Origin: Dillenia suffruticosa | Lineage: Eukaryota; Streptophyta; Magnoliopsida; Dilleniales; Dilleniaceae | Reading direction: 5' to 3' | DNA length: 64,000 nucleotides | Assembly: GCA_033439265.1 (NCBI GenBank) | Contig: JAVTVX010000009.1 | Location: 3,461,609 to 3,525,608 of the forward strand | Part shown: positions 47,391-58,900 of the stretch, in pieces | Numbering within the stretch: the first letter of the stretch is position 1 | How the letters are laid out: every line of letters begins with the position of its first letter | Notes under the pieces: model-generated | Seen by the model: the letters and a program-made list of their open reading frames with translations, nothing else | Told to the model about the DNA's origin: nothing | Databases searched by the model: none | Program-made: the position numbers and the translations under genes

Positions 47391-49897
47391 AAATAAGGAT
47401 TGAGTTGAATTAATCTTGGACTTCACGATGAAGATTAATTTAATAAAAAATTATATCTTTTGCAACTAAATTAATCAATCATAACATATCATTTCAATTT
47501 TAAAGTAAAATAAGACCATCTCTTGTAAATAGTAGGCCCTTTCAGATTAAGCTCATGAGTGGCTAGAATTTTTATTAATTTTTTTTTTTTTTTTGTCTTC
47601 TGTCCAGGCTTGAGCTTTCCAGATGGGAAATAGTAATAAATAATTGCCAAATAGGTTGGTTGCTGTGGTGTTGGTCATATTCACAATCAGGGGGTCAAAT
47701 ATGTTCCTACGCAGTCAACATGGACACTTTTCCTTGGGACCATGCTTATCCCTAGCTATTATTTAATCCCTTTGTCATGCAATTTGGGACCAATCAACTT
47801 CTCTAGGGCGCCGCCAAACCGGGTGGGAGGAGGGGGTGGGGGGATGGAGTACGAACCCGTTCATAAAAATTTCCATTTCAACATTATGGTTCCTTTCCTA
47901 AATTCAAGCTCCTTGTGTGATTTTTGGTAAAGGGCAAGACCACTCTCTAGTTTCTCACAAGGAAAATTGAGAGATGTTAACCAGTGATCTAAATATCCTT
48001 CCAGACCTTGAACTCATGTGATGAGTGATACATGTTTTAATCAACGATTAAATGATTTATTCGTTCATTTGTCGATCCGGTTATAAGTTATAATTATACC
48101 GACATAATAAATAATTATTTAATAATTATAAAGAAAGAGATAATATATTTTTCTAATTATAATCTTCATTATTATAAATAATGGAATATCGAAAAAAAAC
48201 AAAAAAATAAACATGAAAGGAGGGAAGAGCAGAAGACTGAACAACATGTCATTATTTGAAGCAAATATGACAAATAAGTGTCAATTAATTAAGAAAGAGG
48301 AGATTTGGAGAGTCAGTATTTATTAACACTTTTTATTTTTGAAAATTCTGAAAATTTTTAATTTAAACATTAAATTAAAGAAAAAATAATCATGTATACC
48401 ATTTCATAAAACTCTTTGATTTTCAATTAAAATTAATTAAGTTTCTCTAAATAGAATTAAGTTATCATTACATTGACAGATCTTCATATATTAAAGTTTG
48501 ACATAATTTCAATTAAAATTAATTTCACCTTTTCCAATCCAAATGGTCCGGTCAGATGCACTCCCACAGGATGTCTTTGAACTGCTCCTTGCCCTTTCTT
48601 TGAAATCTCATTCAATAATTTTATGCTCCTTTAGGAATTTTGTGGTCAAGAAATGTCACGCATGCAGACTTTAGAATAATGCTTTTTCGAAATTAGGAAA
48701 AAAATTGTCATGTATGGCAATATTCAATTGAAATGATTGGACCAAAAGATAAGGCTTATCCCAACAAAAGAGAAGACCATATTCTAATGAAGCAAAAGTA
48801 AAAATTTTATGTCAAAATCATAATACTATTTATTAGAATCAACATTTCAATTTCTTTGTCCCACAGTTTGTACCTACTCCAGTGATAATTCATTTGCTTT
48901 CACCTTTCTCTTGAATCTGTCACAGTTGAGCTTTTATCAGCTAAAAAATATCATATGATTTTGAGAATATTTGATTTTCATTGTTTTTATATTTGTAATA
49001 ATATATTTTTTTATATAACTCCAACATATGGTAATACGTCAGCTAACCAATGGATCATTAGGTTTTATGTTATTATTGTTTTTATGTTCAAACATCTTTA
49101 ATAGAGTATCAGAACCATATTAAAATTATTCTAACATGCATGATATTAAAATCATACTCAGATTTATAATATTATTAGTGATGACTATAATAAGAGTTTT
49201 GAGTTATGACCCCCTTAATATGTTTTTATTTCTCTCACTATAATTCCTCATAAAAATGAACATTAGAAAATGGATTAAATTGTCGAAACAAGGGAAAGGC
49301 TAACATTGTGACATATGATAAATAGCATCACTTGTGGATTAAAAAAAAAATAGTATGAATGTCATAAGACTTTGGTGCAGTATTTCATAGTTATGGTATC
49401 TTTTTCATCCCTCCATACTACATTTAACATAAATATCATAATTTTGAACATGAAAATGAACTCTTATTTTTGAGTGTTAGATCAAAAAATGAATGCTTGA
49501 GGGGGCTTGAGTGGATTTTTTTTGGCTAATAACAGCCTAGAATTTTTTCCCCCTTTTTTGCTTTTGTAGTCGTTCAACAGAGACAGAATAAAAAGCTACA
49601 ACCTTCATTACAATCAAGGGTTTCTAATCGTTCATCAAGTGACCATTTGAGCTAAAAACCTTGGTATATCTAAAACTTTTTGTTGGTACTGTAAAACTGA
49701 GGGCCCAGTATGCAAATTTTTCAAATGATGGAAACTTGTATAGACTTTTATAAAGTAGAAAACGGGTGTTTTCTATCAAGATCAATTTTTCCAAGTCTTA
49801 TATGGTAGGTTTTGAAATTGCAATCAAATCCTGATTTATGTTATATATAAGAGATACACATGTTTGAAATAACAACGTCTGGTTCGTCCAATGACTG

Positions 49898-50055
49898 AAT
49901 ACCAATTCTTTTTAAACAAGATTTTGAATTTAAAATTTGAATATAAAAAAAATAGACGTTAAGAGAATTTTATTCTTTAAAGGTTCAATTTATCTCAAAT
50001 TAAATTTAATCAAGTTTAATATAATTATCAGATACTAATAGTTTATTAAAAAAAT
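49898..50055 (+). repeat. SINE-like element, sense copy, degenerate
   Basis: It contains AAGATTTTGAATTTAAAATT, AGAGAATTTTATTCTTTAAA and ATTAAATTTAATCAAGTTTA in family order. The A tail is weak. Confidence 0.4.
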
Positions 50056-50798
50056 ATATCTTTCAAATATGGTATAAAAATATATCTCAAATGATGGAAA
50101 TTTGTATAGACTTTTACAAAGTAGAAAACAGGTGTTTCTTTTTTCCCATCATGAGCTAGTTTTGTGCAGTCTAATGAAGCTGTGAAGAGCTCATCTTATA
50201 TCCATGCAATTCTGTATTCTTCAATTGAATCCAATTCTATAAACACCGTAATTTGAATTTTTTATAGTTGTAATGGTAATGTGCAAAGACAAAACGATAC
50301 TTTCAACTCTGTTTTTTTTTTTTTTTTTTAAGGCCATATCTTGTGATACTTTTGTTCACAATTTTACAGATTATAATAGTTTAATAAATTATCTATCAAA
50401 GCAAGGGTTGGATACGTGTGAATTTAATGATAGGATATTAAATTCCTTTAAGATTCAGGAGAACAGGTAATCCTAAAATTGGATTTTATAACTATTTAAA
50501 TTAGACTATTCAAATTTTGGATATTGAAAGTTAAACAAAAAAGCAAGGGTTATATTAAAAAAAACAAATTGCGCGTTTGATTGGAACTCTTTTTCTTATT
50601 TAATCACTATTTTATTGACTAATTAATTGTTTTAATAAAATATAATACTTGTACGTAGAAAAATACAGTAGAATGAAAAGAACACAAACGGACAAGAACT
50701 AGGCCAGAATAAATGCTAATTAAGTAATGGGAACAAATTTCTCCAATCTCACGTAAGGGAGATACAGTAAAGTACATCCATTATGTATTTGGCTTCCC

Positions 50799-50808
50799 CT
50801 ATATATAC
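50799..50808 (+). promoter_or_regulatory. Probable TATA box of the third CYP88 copy
   Basis: CTATATATAC about 100 bp upstream of the ATG at 50911. The block GGCTTCCCCTATATATACCT is identical before the fourth copy. A C run and a GA run (50884-50910) follow. Confidence 0.65.
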
Positions 50809-50879
50809 CTCTCATCCGTTCAAGGGAAGATCATCGTGTGCTTTAAACCAACCCCCCCCCCCCCCCCCCCAAAACAATC

Positions 50880-50915
<36 letters not shown>

Positions 50916-51031
50916 ATGTTCAATGTCGTGGTGGACATGGGTGTTAGGAGGTGTACCCGCAGGGATTATAGTGATATGGTGGTGGAATGAGGTATGGTAC
51001 GTTTTGTGCTCTCGAAAAGGCAAAAAGCTTT

Positions 51032-51995
51032 CACCAGTAGAAATTCAGACATTAGCGATGGAAAATCACTCCGCTAATTTTTACTGACGAAATATCATCC
51101 GTCACTAATATCAGTGATGAAAAAAAATCCGTCACTAAAAATATCCGACGGAAAATTCCGTCGTTGATTTTTGAACTCTCATACACATGCACGCGTCTTC
51201 ATGTGCTCCCGCCAAATCACACGCGCTTGCACATGCCTTGCCCGCGGACCAACTCGCCCCCACCCCGCGCTCGCCTGTGCCCGTAGGCACCCCACCCGCC
51301 CCCGCCCCGCCCACCCGCGCCTTGTGCTCGCCCGTGCACTGCCTCCTTTAATTTGCGAAAATTCCCTCCAATGCTTCAAACCTGTGCATAGGAAAAATAT
51401 TAATAACGTCACAACTATCGGACCACAATGATCCATCCATTCATATTCTTTTTTTTTTTATTTGTTATCTTTATCTCATAATTTTTTTAATAATAATAAA
51501 ATAATATAAAATAATAATTTATTATAAATTAATAAATTAATAAATTATTAGCTTAAAATAAAATAATAAAAATAAAAAAATAAAAGAAAAAGAAAAAGAA
51601 TTATTAAATAAAAAATAAAAATAAAATAAAAATAAAAATAATCCGCCGTTGCTAAAATTTCCGTTGGTAATCCGTCGGTAAAATTTTCATCGCTAATCCG
51701 TTGCTAAAATTTCTGTCGGTAATTCGTCGCTGATAGCTGTACATTTTTTTTTTACCGTTCAGTACTACATCAACGGATTAGTGACAGAAAATTTTCGTCA
51801 CTAAAAATTCTATCGGTAATCCGTTGCTAATAGATTTACAGAATTTTTTTTATCACGTTAGTGATGGAAATATATTTCCGTCGCTAATTCATCACTAATC
51901 TCTTTTTATTAAGTTTGACATTAATTTGTCATTATTATCGTTGATTTTTTTTCGTCAATAATTTTTCGTCACTGATAACGTGCTTTCTTGTAGTG
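51032..51995. mobile_element. Non-autonomous CACTA-type transposon inside exon 1 of the third CYP88 copy
   Basis: Ends CACCAGTAGAAATTC and, inverted, CACTACAAGAAAGCACG, with CCGTCGCTAA-type subterminal repeats on both sides and an AT-rich core. A GC-rich stretch near 51190-51340 is also present. The flanking triplets TTT and ATT do not match exactly, so the 3-bp duplication has decayed. It interrupts the codons of the proline hinge. No transposase frame. Confidence 0.85.
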
Positions 51996-53626
51996 ATTCC
52001 ATCGGGACACATGGGTTTCCCTTTTGTTGGAGAGACTCTTTTACTCCTTTGGTACTTCAAAATTCTCCGTCACCCCGATGATTTTATCAATTCCAAGCGT
52101 CGCGGGTTTACACAGATGCACCCTCACTCCCTCATAATTTTATTTTTTTTATATTTTATCATTGTTATTTCTCTCTTTTAAAAAAAAAAAATTGCTCGAA
52201 AATTTTCTAACAAATAACTTATTTTTATAAATACATTGAAAATACAAATTTGTTGAATTTTTTCTTAATAGAATAAGCAAAATTATAATGCAAATCATTT
52301 TTTTCTCCGTAGAGAAAAAGTATTTGTTAAAACAAACCCATATGAATAACAAATTAAATCACTTAAATAGATTATGATTTATATCGTTGAGTTACTATGT
52401 TTATAGACGAAGGTATAAATTCGTATATTGAAAAAAAGATGTACAAAACTATAAAGAGAACAAGAGAATAGTTACATAAAACTCCTAATATATATATATA
52501 AAAAGTTCAAACGTGTTGGAACCAAAATTCTAAAGGGATATATTTCTGCCCCCTAATCTTGGCCTAAAATTTCATTCTTTATATGATAGTGTATATATAT
52601 AAATTCAAGACACAAATATAATATATATTTTTTTTTTGTACAAGAATTTGAATCTGGTATCATCAGATTAGGGGAGGAGGATTTGTACCACTAGATTGTC
52701 CCCTTGAGGACGCAAATATAATATTTATTGTATATGTTTTATATATTACTTTTCAATTAATCATCAAAGTGACACAAGTCCTTTTCAAGTTACAAAAATA
52801 GTTCTTCAATAAAGAGAAAAATAAAATATTTCCACTTGTGAACTAGAGACCTAGTTTACAATGGTAACCAACTCCAATACATATACTATTGAATGAACAT
52901 TGCAGTCGCAATCCCTGTACATATTAAAACCCATAGGACTTATAAAAAGTTCCAATGATTTGTATATTCCTCTAGCTAAAATTCCTCTTACATTTTTTTC
53001 CCCTCTTAATCAGGTATGGTGATGGAGTAGGCTTCTACAAGACCAAGCTCTCCGGGACCCCATCCATCATAGCCTACACTCCAGAATCAACCAAGTTTGT
53101 GTACCACGATTCAGAGACATTCATTCTTCAATGGCCTAATCCTGAATTATGGGCAACAATGCCCTAGTAACCGTGCATGGCAAAGCTCACACCAGGATCC
53201 GTAATTTGGTTACCAATGTCCTTAACCGACCACCGGCTCTCCGCCACGTCGCGCTTCTTATACAACCCCCCGTATTGCCGCCGCCCTCCAATCCTGGTCA
53301 ATTTAAGGCGTATACTGAAATTAAGAAGGTAAAATAGTGTGCATTGACATGTCCCACTCCCACTTTAGACTGTGAAGTTGATATGAATTGCACTGTCAAT
53401 GGGGTCCTGATTTGTTTGACCCAAATTCGTAGTGCAGATTTATTTGCGTCAACTAGGGTCGACAACTATCGGATGAATAGTGCGTAAACAAAAGATATCA
53501 AAATGGATTTAACCTCTAAGATTAGAGTCTCTTTCAACTTCTACCTTGATCACATTAATGTGTCAACGTTTTGATTGAAATTATATATAGGCTGAAGGAT
53601 GGGGATGAGGGTGCACACTACTAGAA

Positions 53627-54897
53627 AACGGACTTTCAGTGACGGAAAATCCGTCGCTGAAAATCTCTTTTTCATTGCTGAAAGGTATCAACGACGAATT
53701 TTTTCCATCGCTAAATCCGTCGTAAAAAGTGACCCCGCTAATTTCAACGATGGAAAAAAATCCGTCGCTGAAACAGAAAAAAAAAAAAAAAAAAAAAAAG
53801 GAAAAAAAAAACAACAACGGATAGAGATCCGTCGCTAATTTGAGTTATGGAAAAAGAAAAAAAAAATACACAGCCAACCACCCCCTCCCCCCTACATTTG
53901 CTGGAGATGAGAATCAAACTTGCGCACACAAGATGGTGTGAGAACACTCCTATCACTAAACCAGGCAACCTATTTACTTATACATATCTATATTTCTTAT
54001 TTCTTAATAATATTAAAATAATATAAAATTATAATTTATTATAAAATAATAAAATAATTTTATTATTACTTAAAATAAAATAATAAAAAATTTTAAAAAA
54101 TAAACTAAAATTATTCTTTGCAATATAAAATAAAAAATAATAAGAATTATTAAATAAAATTAAAAATTAAAAAATTAAAAATAATTTATTATAAAATAAT
54201 AAAATAATTTTATTATTACTTAAAATAAAATAATAAAAAATTTGCAAAAATAAATTAATATTATTCTTTGCAAAATAAAATAAAAATAATAAGAATTATT
54301 AAATAAAATTAAATTTTAAAAAATTAAAAATAATTTATTATAAAATAATAAAATAATTTTATAATTACTTAAAATAAAATAATAAAAACTTTGCAAAAAT
54401 AAAATAATATTATTCTTTGCAAAATAAAAAAATTAATAAGAATTATTAAATAAAATTTAAAAATTTAAAAATTAAAATTAAAATTAAAAATAAAAATAAT
54501 AAAAAATAAAAAAAAATAAAAAATAAAAAAATCCGTCAAAAATCCGTCGGTAATCCGTCGCTAATTTTCCGTCGCTAATCCGTCGCTAAAGGCTGTACAT
54601 ATCTTTTTTTTAATTTTTTTTTCCTTCACCAATTCACCGACGGAAGTTAGTGACAGAATATTTCCGTCGCTAAAAATTCCGTCGGTAATCCGTCGCTGAT
54701 AATTTTATAATTTTTTTAAATTTTTTTAAGGTTTTAGTGACGGAAATATTTCTTCCGTCGCTAATTTTCGTCGCTAATCTGTCGCTAATATCTCGATAAA
54801 AAATCCGACGTTAATCCGTCGTAAATCCGTTGCTATTACCGACGGATATTTTTCCGTCGATAATTTTCCGTCGCTGAAGCCGTGTTTTCTAGTAGTG
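53627..54897. mobile_element. Non-autonomous CACTA-type transposon, intron 2 of the third CYP88 copy
   Basis: Perfect 13-bp ends CACTACTAGAAAA (and inverse) and a clean 3-bp target duplication GCA at 53624-53626 and 54898-54900. Subterminal CCGTCGCTAA arrays and a 150-bp tandem core (about 54030-54480) are very similar to the element at 34262-35456, so the two belong to one subfamily. This copy looks the younger. Confidence 0.92.
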
Positions 54898-54914
54898 GCA
54901 GCTTTCCCTTGAAC

Positions 54915-55135
54915 TTTTTTTTTTTTTTGAAAAATTTATCTATATATATATATAACATATTTTTGGTACTATCCATCGGAATCCAAAACCATACTCCGAT
55001 CGGTTTAAACGCTTGTCGAGTCTATGTTAGGGGATAGCTCTTCCAATATAGTATTTTCCATTTCTAAATTTCAAAACCGAGATTTGGTTAAGAATTCTAA
55101 TATTTTTACTCATTAGATCGACTGTCCATTGGTAT
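54915..55135 (-). repeat. SINE-like element, antisense copy
   Basis: It begins with a T run and then follows the family order: ATCCATCGGAATCCAAAACC, TTCCAATATAGTATTTTCC, TTTCAAAACCGAGATTTGG, ATTAGATCGACTGTCCATTG. It sits immediately after the CACTA-type element in the same intron. Confidence 0.6.
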
Positions 55136-55920
55136 ATGCATTTGTTTTTGTGTGTATTATATGTCTTAAAATTATAACTATAAATATATATTTACCCCTA
55201 AAAATTTTAACATCGTCCCTCAAATCATAATATCAAATACATGGTATATTTTGATTTTCTAATATAAAATTTTGACTTCCTCATATGCCAGATTCAGAGT
55301 CGTATATGTAAATATATATATTATGTATTGATTAGTAAATTATGTTTAGACATTACTCAATAATTCCACTATGAATTGGAAGTTTGAGTATCTAATTGAA
55401 CAACTATTGTTGTTGCAGGTGACATTTGAGAATATTGGCAATTTGTTTGCGAATATTGAACCAGGGCCTCTTTTAGATACACTTGACAGACTCTTTGTCG
55501 GGCTTCTTGCTGGAGTTAGAGCTCAGAAATTATAGGTTCCTGGAACTACTTATTGCCATGCCATGCACGGACGTTGAAATACTACAAAATTTTAGTTTTA
55601 AATGCCGTCTGGTATTTGAAAAATCCCAATTTCTCTCGATTGATTCATAATATTATATTAATTTTATGAGTACCAAATTTTTGGTTGCAATCTATCAATT
55701 ATTAAAATCTCTTTTTTAATTTTTTTATAAGAAAAAAAGAATTAAATATTTAAGAATTTAGACCAATGTCTATATAGCGATCACCATTCCTATGAGTATC
55801 TAATAGTAGAATATTACTGATTCCCGCACACTGCAGGAAGAAAACGTAACTCTAAGTGAAGAGAAAAATGGGGAATTTATAACTAGTGATGATCTTTCCA
55901 AATTGAAGTATACATACAAG

Positions 55921-58900
55921 GTGTGGCTTTTACTCACTGCATATGTTCTATGTTCAAACAATAATGAAATTATTTGATGGTGGATAATCATTTATTGTAA
56001 TTGTAATATTATTAAATATATACATTTTATTAAGATAATATAAAAATATTTTTATTTTTAGATTTAATACTTTTCTCTTTTTCTCGTTAATTTGCATAAT
56101 CTTTTTCTCAGTAATCTACCATTTAAATTTTATCTTTATATAGAACTCTATAGTCAAAGTCCCTTTATTTCACCCCATGGCAAAAACAAAAAAAAGTTGT
56201 ATCTTACAGAAATTGTAGGGAGCTCCACCCTGGTGATAGGAATAAGAAAATTTTAATTGGTAAAACACTCTATATCACAATTAGGTGATCTACTATTCTA
56301 TTTAATTCTATATCACTGATTTATTTAACTTATATCCTATGGTAGGAAGTTTCACCCGCAGCATAAGAACAGGCATGTGACCTATTTATTTAATATTAAT
56401 ATCTTATGCAATGCAATTACACTTAAATAATTGAAATTATTGGACCAAAAGATAAGGCTTATCCAGAAAAAAGAGAAATGAAGCAAAAGTGAAGATTTTA
56501 TGTCAAAATTATAATGCTATTTATCAGAATTAGCATTTCGATCTCTTTATTCCACAATTTGTACCTGTGATAAATTTGTTTAATTTCACATTTCTCTTGG
56601 ATTCGTTAGATTTTGAGAATATTTAGAAAATGTTGTGTTTGTGAATATTTGATTTTTTAAAATTTTTATATTTGTAATAATATATTTTTTATATAAATCA
56701 ACATATCGTAATACTTCATTTAAGCAATAGATTATTATGTTTGATATTATTATTGCTTTTATGTTCAAACATTTTTAATATGGTATCAAAATCATATATT
56801 AAAATTATTCTAACATGATATTAAAGTAATATTTAAATTTATTCTCTTATTAGTAAATGACCATAATAAGAGTTTTCAGGCCCCTCATTATGTTTTTTTT
56901 TTCTCTCACTATAATTTCTCATAAAATGAATATTAGAAAATGGATTAAATTGTCGAAAGAAGGGAAAGGCTAACACTTGTGACATCTGATAAATAGCATT
57001 ACTTGTGAATTAAAAAATAATAATATGAATGTCATAAGACTTTGGTGTGGTATTTCATAGTTTGGTATCGTTTTCATCCCTCATACTATATTTAACATAA
57101 ATATCTTCTTATAATTTTTATTTTTATATTATTTTTCTTATGATTATTAATTATATATTTGATCATTTTAATTTTTATTATAAAATATAGTTATTCTACT
57201 ATTTTCATAAAAATATTAATATTTCTATAAAAATCCTCATGTTTTCGTATTTATCCATTTTCTAACGTTTTCATTTTCTTTATTCTTATAAAGTGATGTT
57301 TTTCAGCATCATTTCGTATCTATTTTCGCTTCTCATTTCCGTTCCTGTCGAACCTAGGATATTCTGTGCCAATTATGTACAAAAAGCTTCTTTTAATTGA
57401 ACAACTTTGGGTCATAGTCTTTTAAGCTTATGCAATGATTGTATGGGATGATTGCCCTCAATTGTTTAACTCATCTTCTCTCATAATCGATCAAAATGAT
57501 AAACAATATAAACGTTAGGATGGGGCGGGGAAATAGAAAATCTTCATGAAGATAACAACATGCCGAACATGAATCACGAGAAATATGTTTCTTTCCATTC
57601 TTAGCTATATGTTGCAAGTGGCCAACAAACCGACTTCATGCTAACAATTAATTAATACCCTCTCCTTAATTGTAGTATATCCTAGGTAAGATGGGAGAAA
57701 AAAGATTAAGATAGATTGGGTTTGTTCAAGGAGACCAGCTAGCTCTCCTCTTAAAAGAAGTGAGAGTATGTTAGTTGAAAGTATATCAAGAGTGGTCAGA
57801 AAATACTAACAAGGGGTGATAGAACATAACATAGCTGAATTAACAAGTAACAAGGGCTTTTAAAATAGTAGAATGGAACATCGATGGCTCCCCTTCATGC
57901 TTGCCTCGTCGTTCTCTAGAATTAGCAGGATGTTGAGGAACCATTATGACAAGTTCGTTTCTCTTTACTCCGCATGAGTTAGTTTTGTGGAGTCAAATGA
58001 AGCTGTGATTCTTGCAATTAAAAGAGTTGTACATTTCATCTGATCTTATATCCATTTAACTATGTATTTTTTAATTATACCAATGTCCTGTTAGTGCAAC
58101 AGTAGCACAATATTAAGTTTTTTAAATCAAAATCTCGAATTCAAATATTAGAAATAAAAAAATAGGTACCAGGAAAACCAATCTCCTAAATTGAGAATTG
58201 TCATATTCAAAAATTAGTCTATACTTTCAAGTCTTATCATTGTCTTTTTAAAGTTCATATAATAACATATAATAAATATCGTTTTCATAGATGACACCAA
58301 TCTATTGGAATCAAATTTGACTTCATAGCAGATCATCCTTCTGACTCAAATGGGAACTGAGAATGTTATGCTTGTTGGGTGGTCTCAGAATAACGGGCTT
58401 GCAAAAAAACCCACCAAAAGTAGCTTCAACAAAGGTTGTTTTGATACTCAAGTCAGAAAGAACGATAATAGCGAAATATTAAAAGAGTTTTGACCTTATG
58501 TAGTCTTTGTTGTTGTGTATAAAGCAAGATGTGAGTATTTGACAAGTTGTCTCTACTTAGTATATAGGATGTGTGGGGAATCCTATTTGTGTTTAAAGGT
58601 ATAGAAACCCTATTTTCTTTCCGGGAAGATCACTGCAGATCTTTCGTGACAGCAGCAATCATAGTTGTAGTCTTCGTGTAGATTTGAACTCTTCTGAAGA
58701 GGGAAAGTTTCAATCTAGGTCGCAGAGATCGGTGAAAGTGTAGATCGCTAAGGATTTTACTTTCTTATGAGGAGAGATTACAATAAATTTGTATCGGATT
58801 ATGGAATGTTTAAATTTGTTAAAAATTACTTTTCTTATCGGATAACTATGATCGAGAATCGCTACGTAATAGAAATTATATCTGTAAGGATCAAGAGGTT

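Larger units (their letters stand above)
44993..50798. other. Spacer between CYP88 gene 2 and the third copy, no gene seen
   Basis: The first part repeats the 3' flank of gene 1. A DNA-transposon-like block lies at 46495-47390. From about 48455 to 49445 lies DNA that recurs at 56370-57110 and in part at 59500-60010. 50335-50910 recurs upstream of the fourth copy. A SINE-like copy lies near 49898-50055. No genuine coding frame was seen. Confidence 0.5.
50911..55920 (+). pseudogene. Cytochrome P450, CYP88 family, third copy, broken
   Basis: Exon 1 is split: 50911-51031 (anchor segment MECSMSWWTWVLGG to KGKKL) and 51996-52105 (PSGHMGFPF to NSKRRG), with a CACTA-type element between. Exon 2 (53014-53328) is 315 nt instead of 325. 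One frameshift follows WPNPEL near 53146, and another lies in a C run near 53267. Exon 3 (about 55419-55568) has an in-frame stop after RAQKL and has lost its 3' splice donor. Exon 4 (I-helix) is absent. Exon 5 is present (55837-55920). Exons 6-9, with ExxR and the haem cysteine, are absent. No active enzyme is possible. Protein similarity is to genes 1 and 2 but clearly more diverged; its leader matches the fourth copy better. Confidence 0.92.

Noticed and set aside
51171-51436. GC-rich open frames on both strands inside the third P450 copy
   Set aside because: They lie wholly within the CACTA-type element, have low-complexity composition, and show no family similarity.
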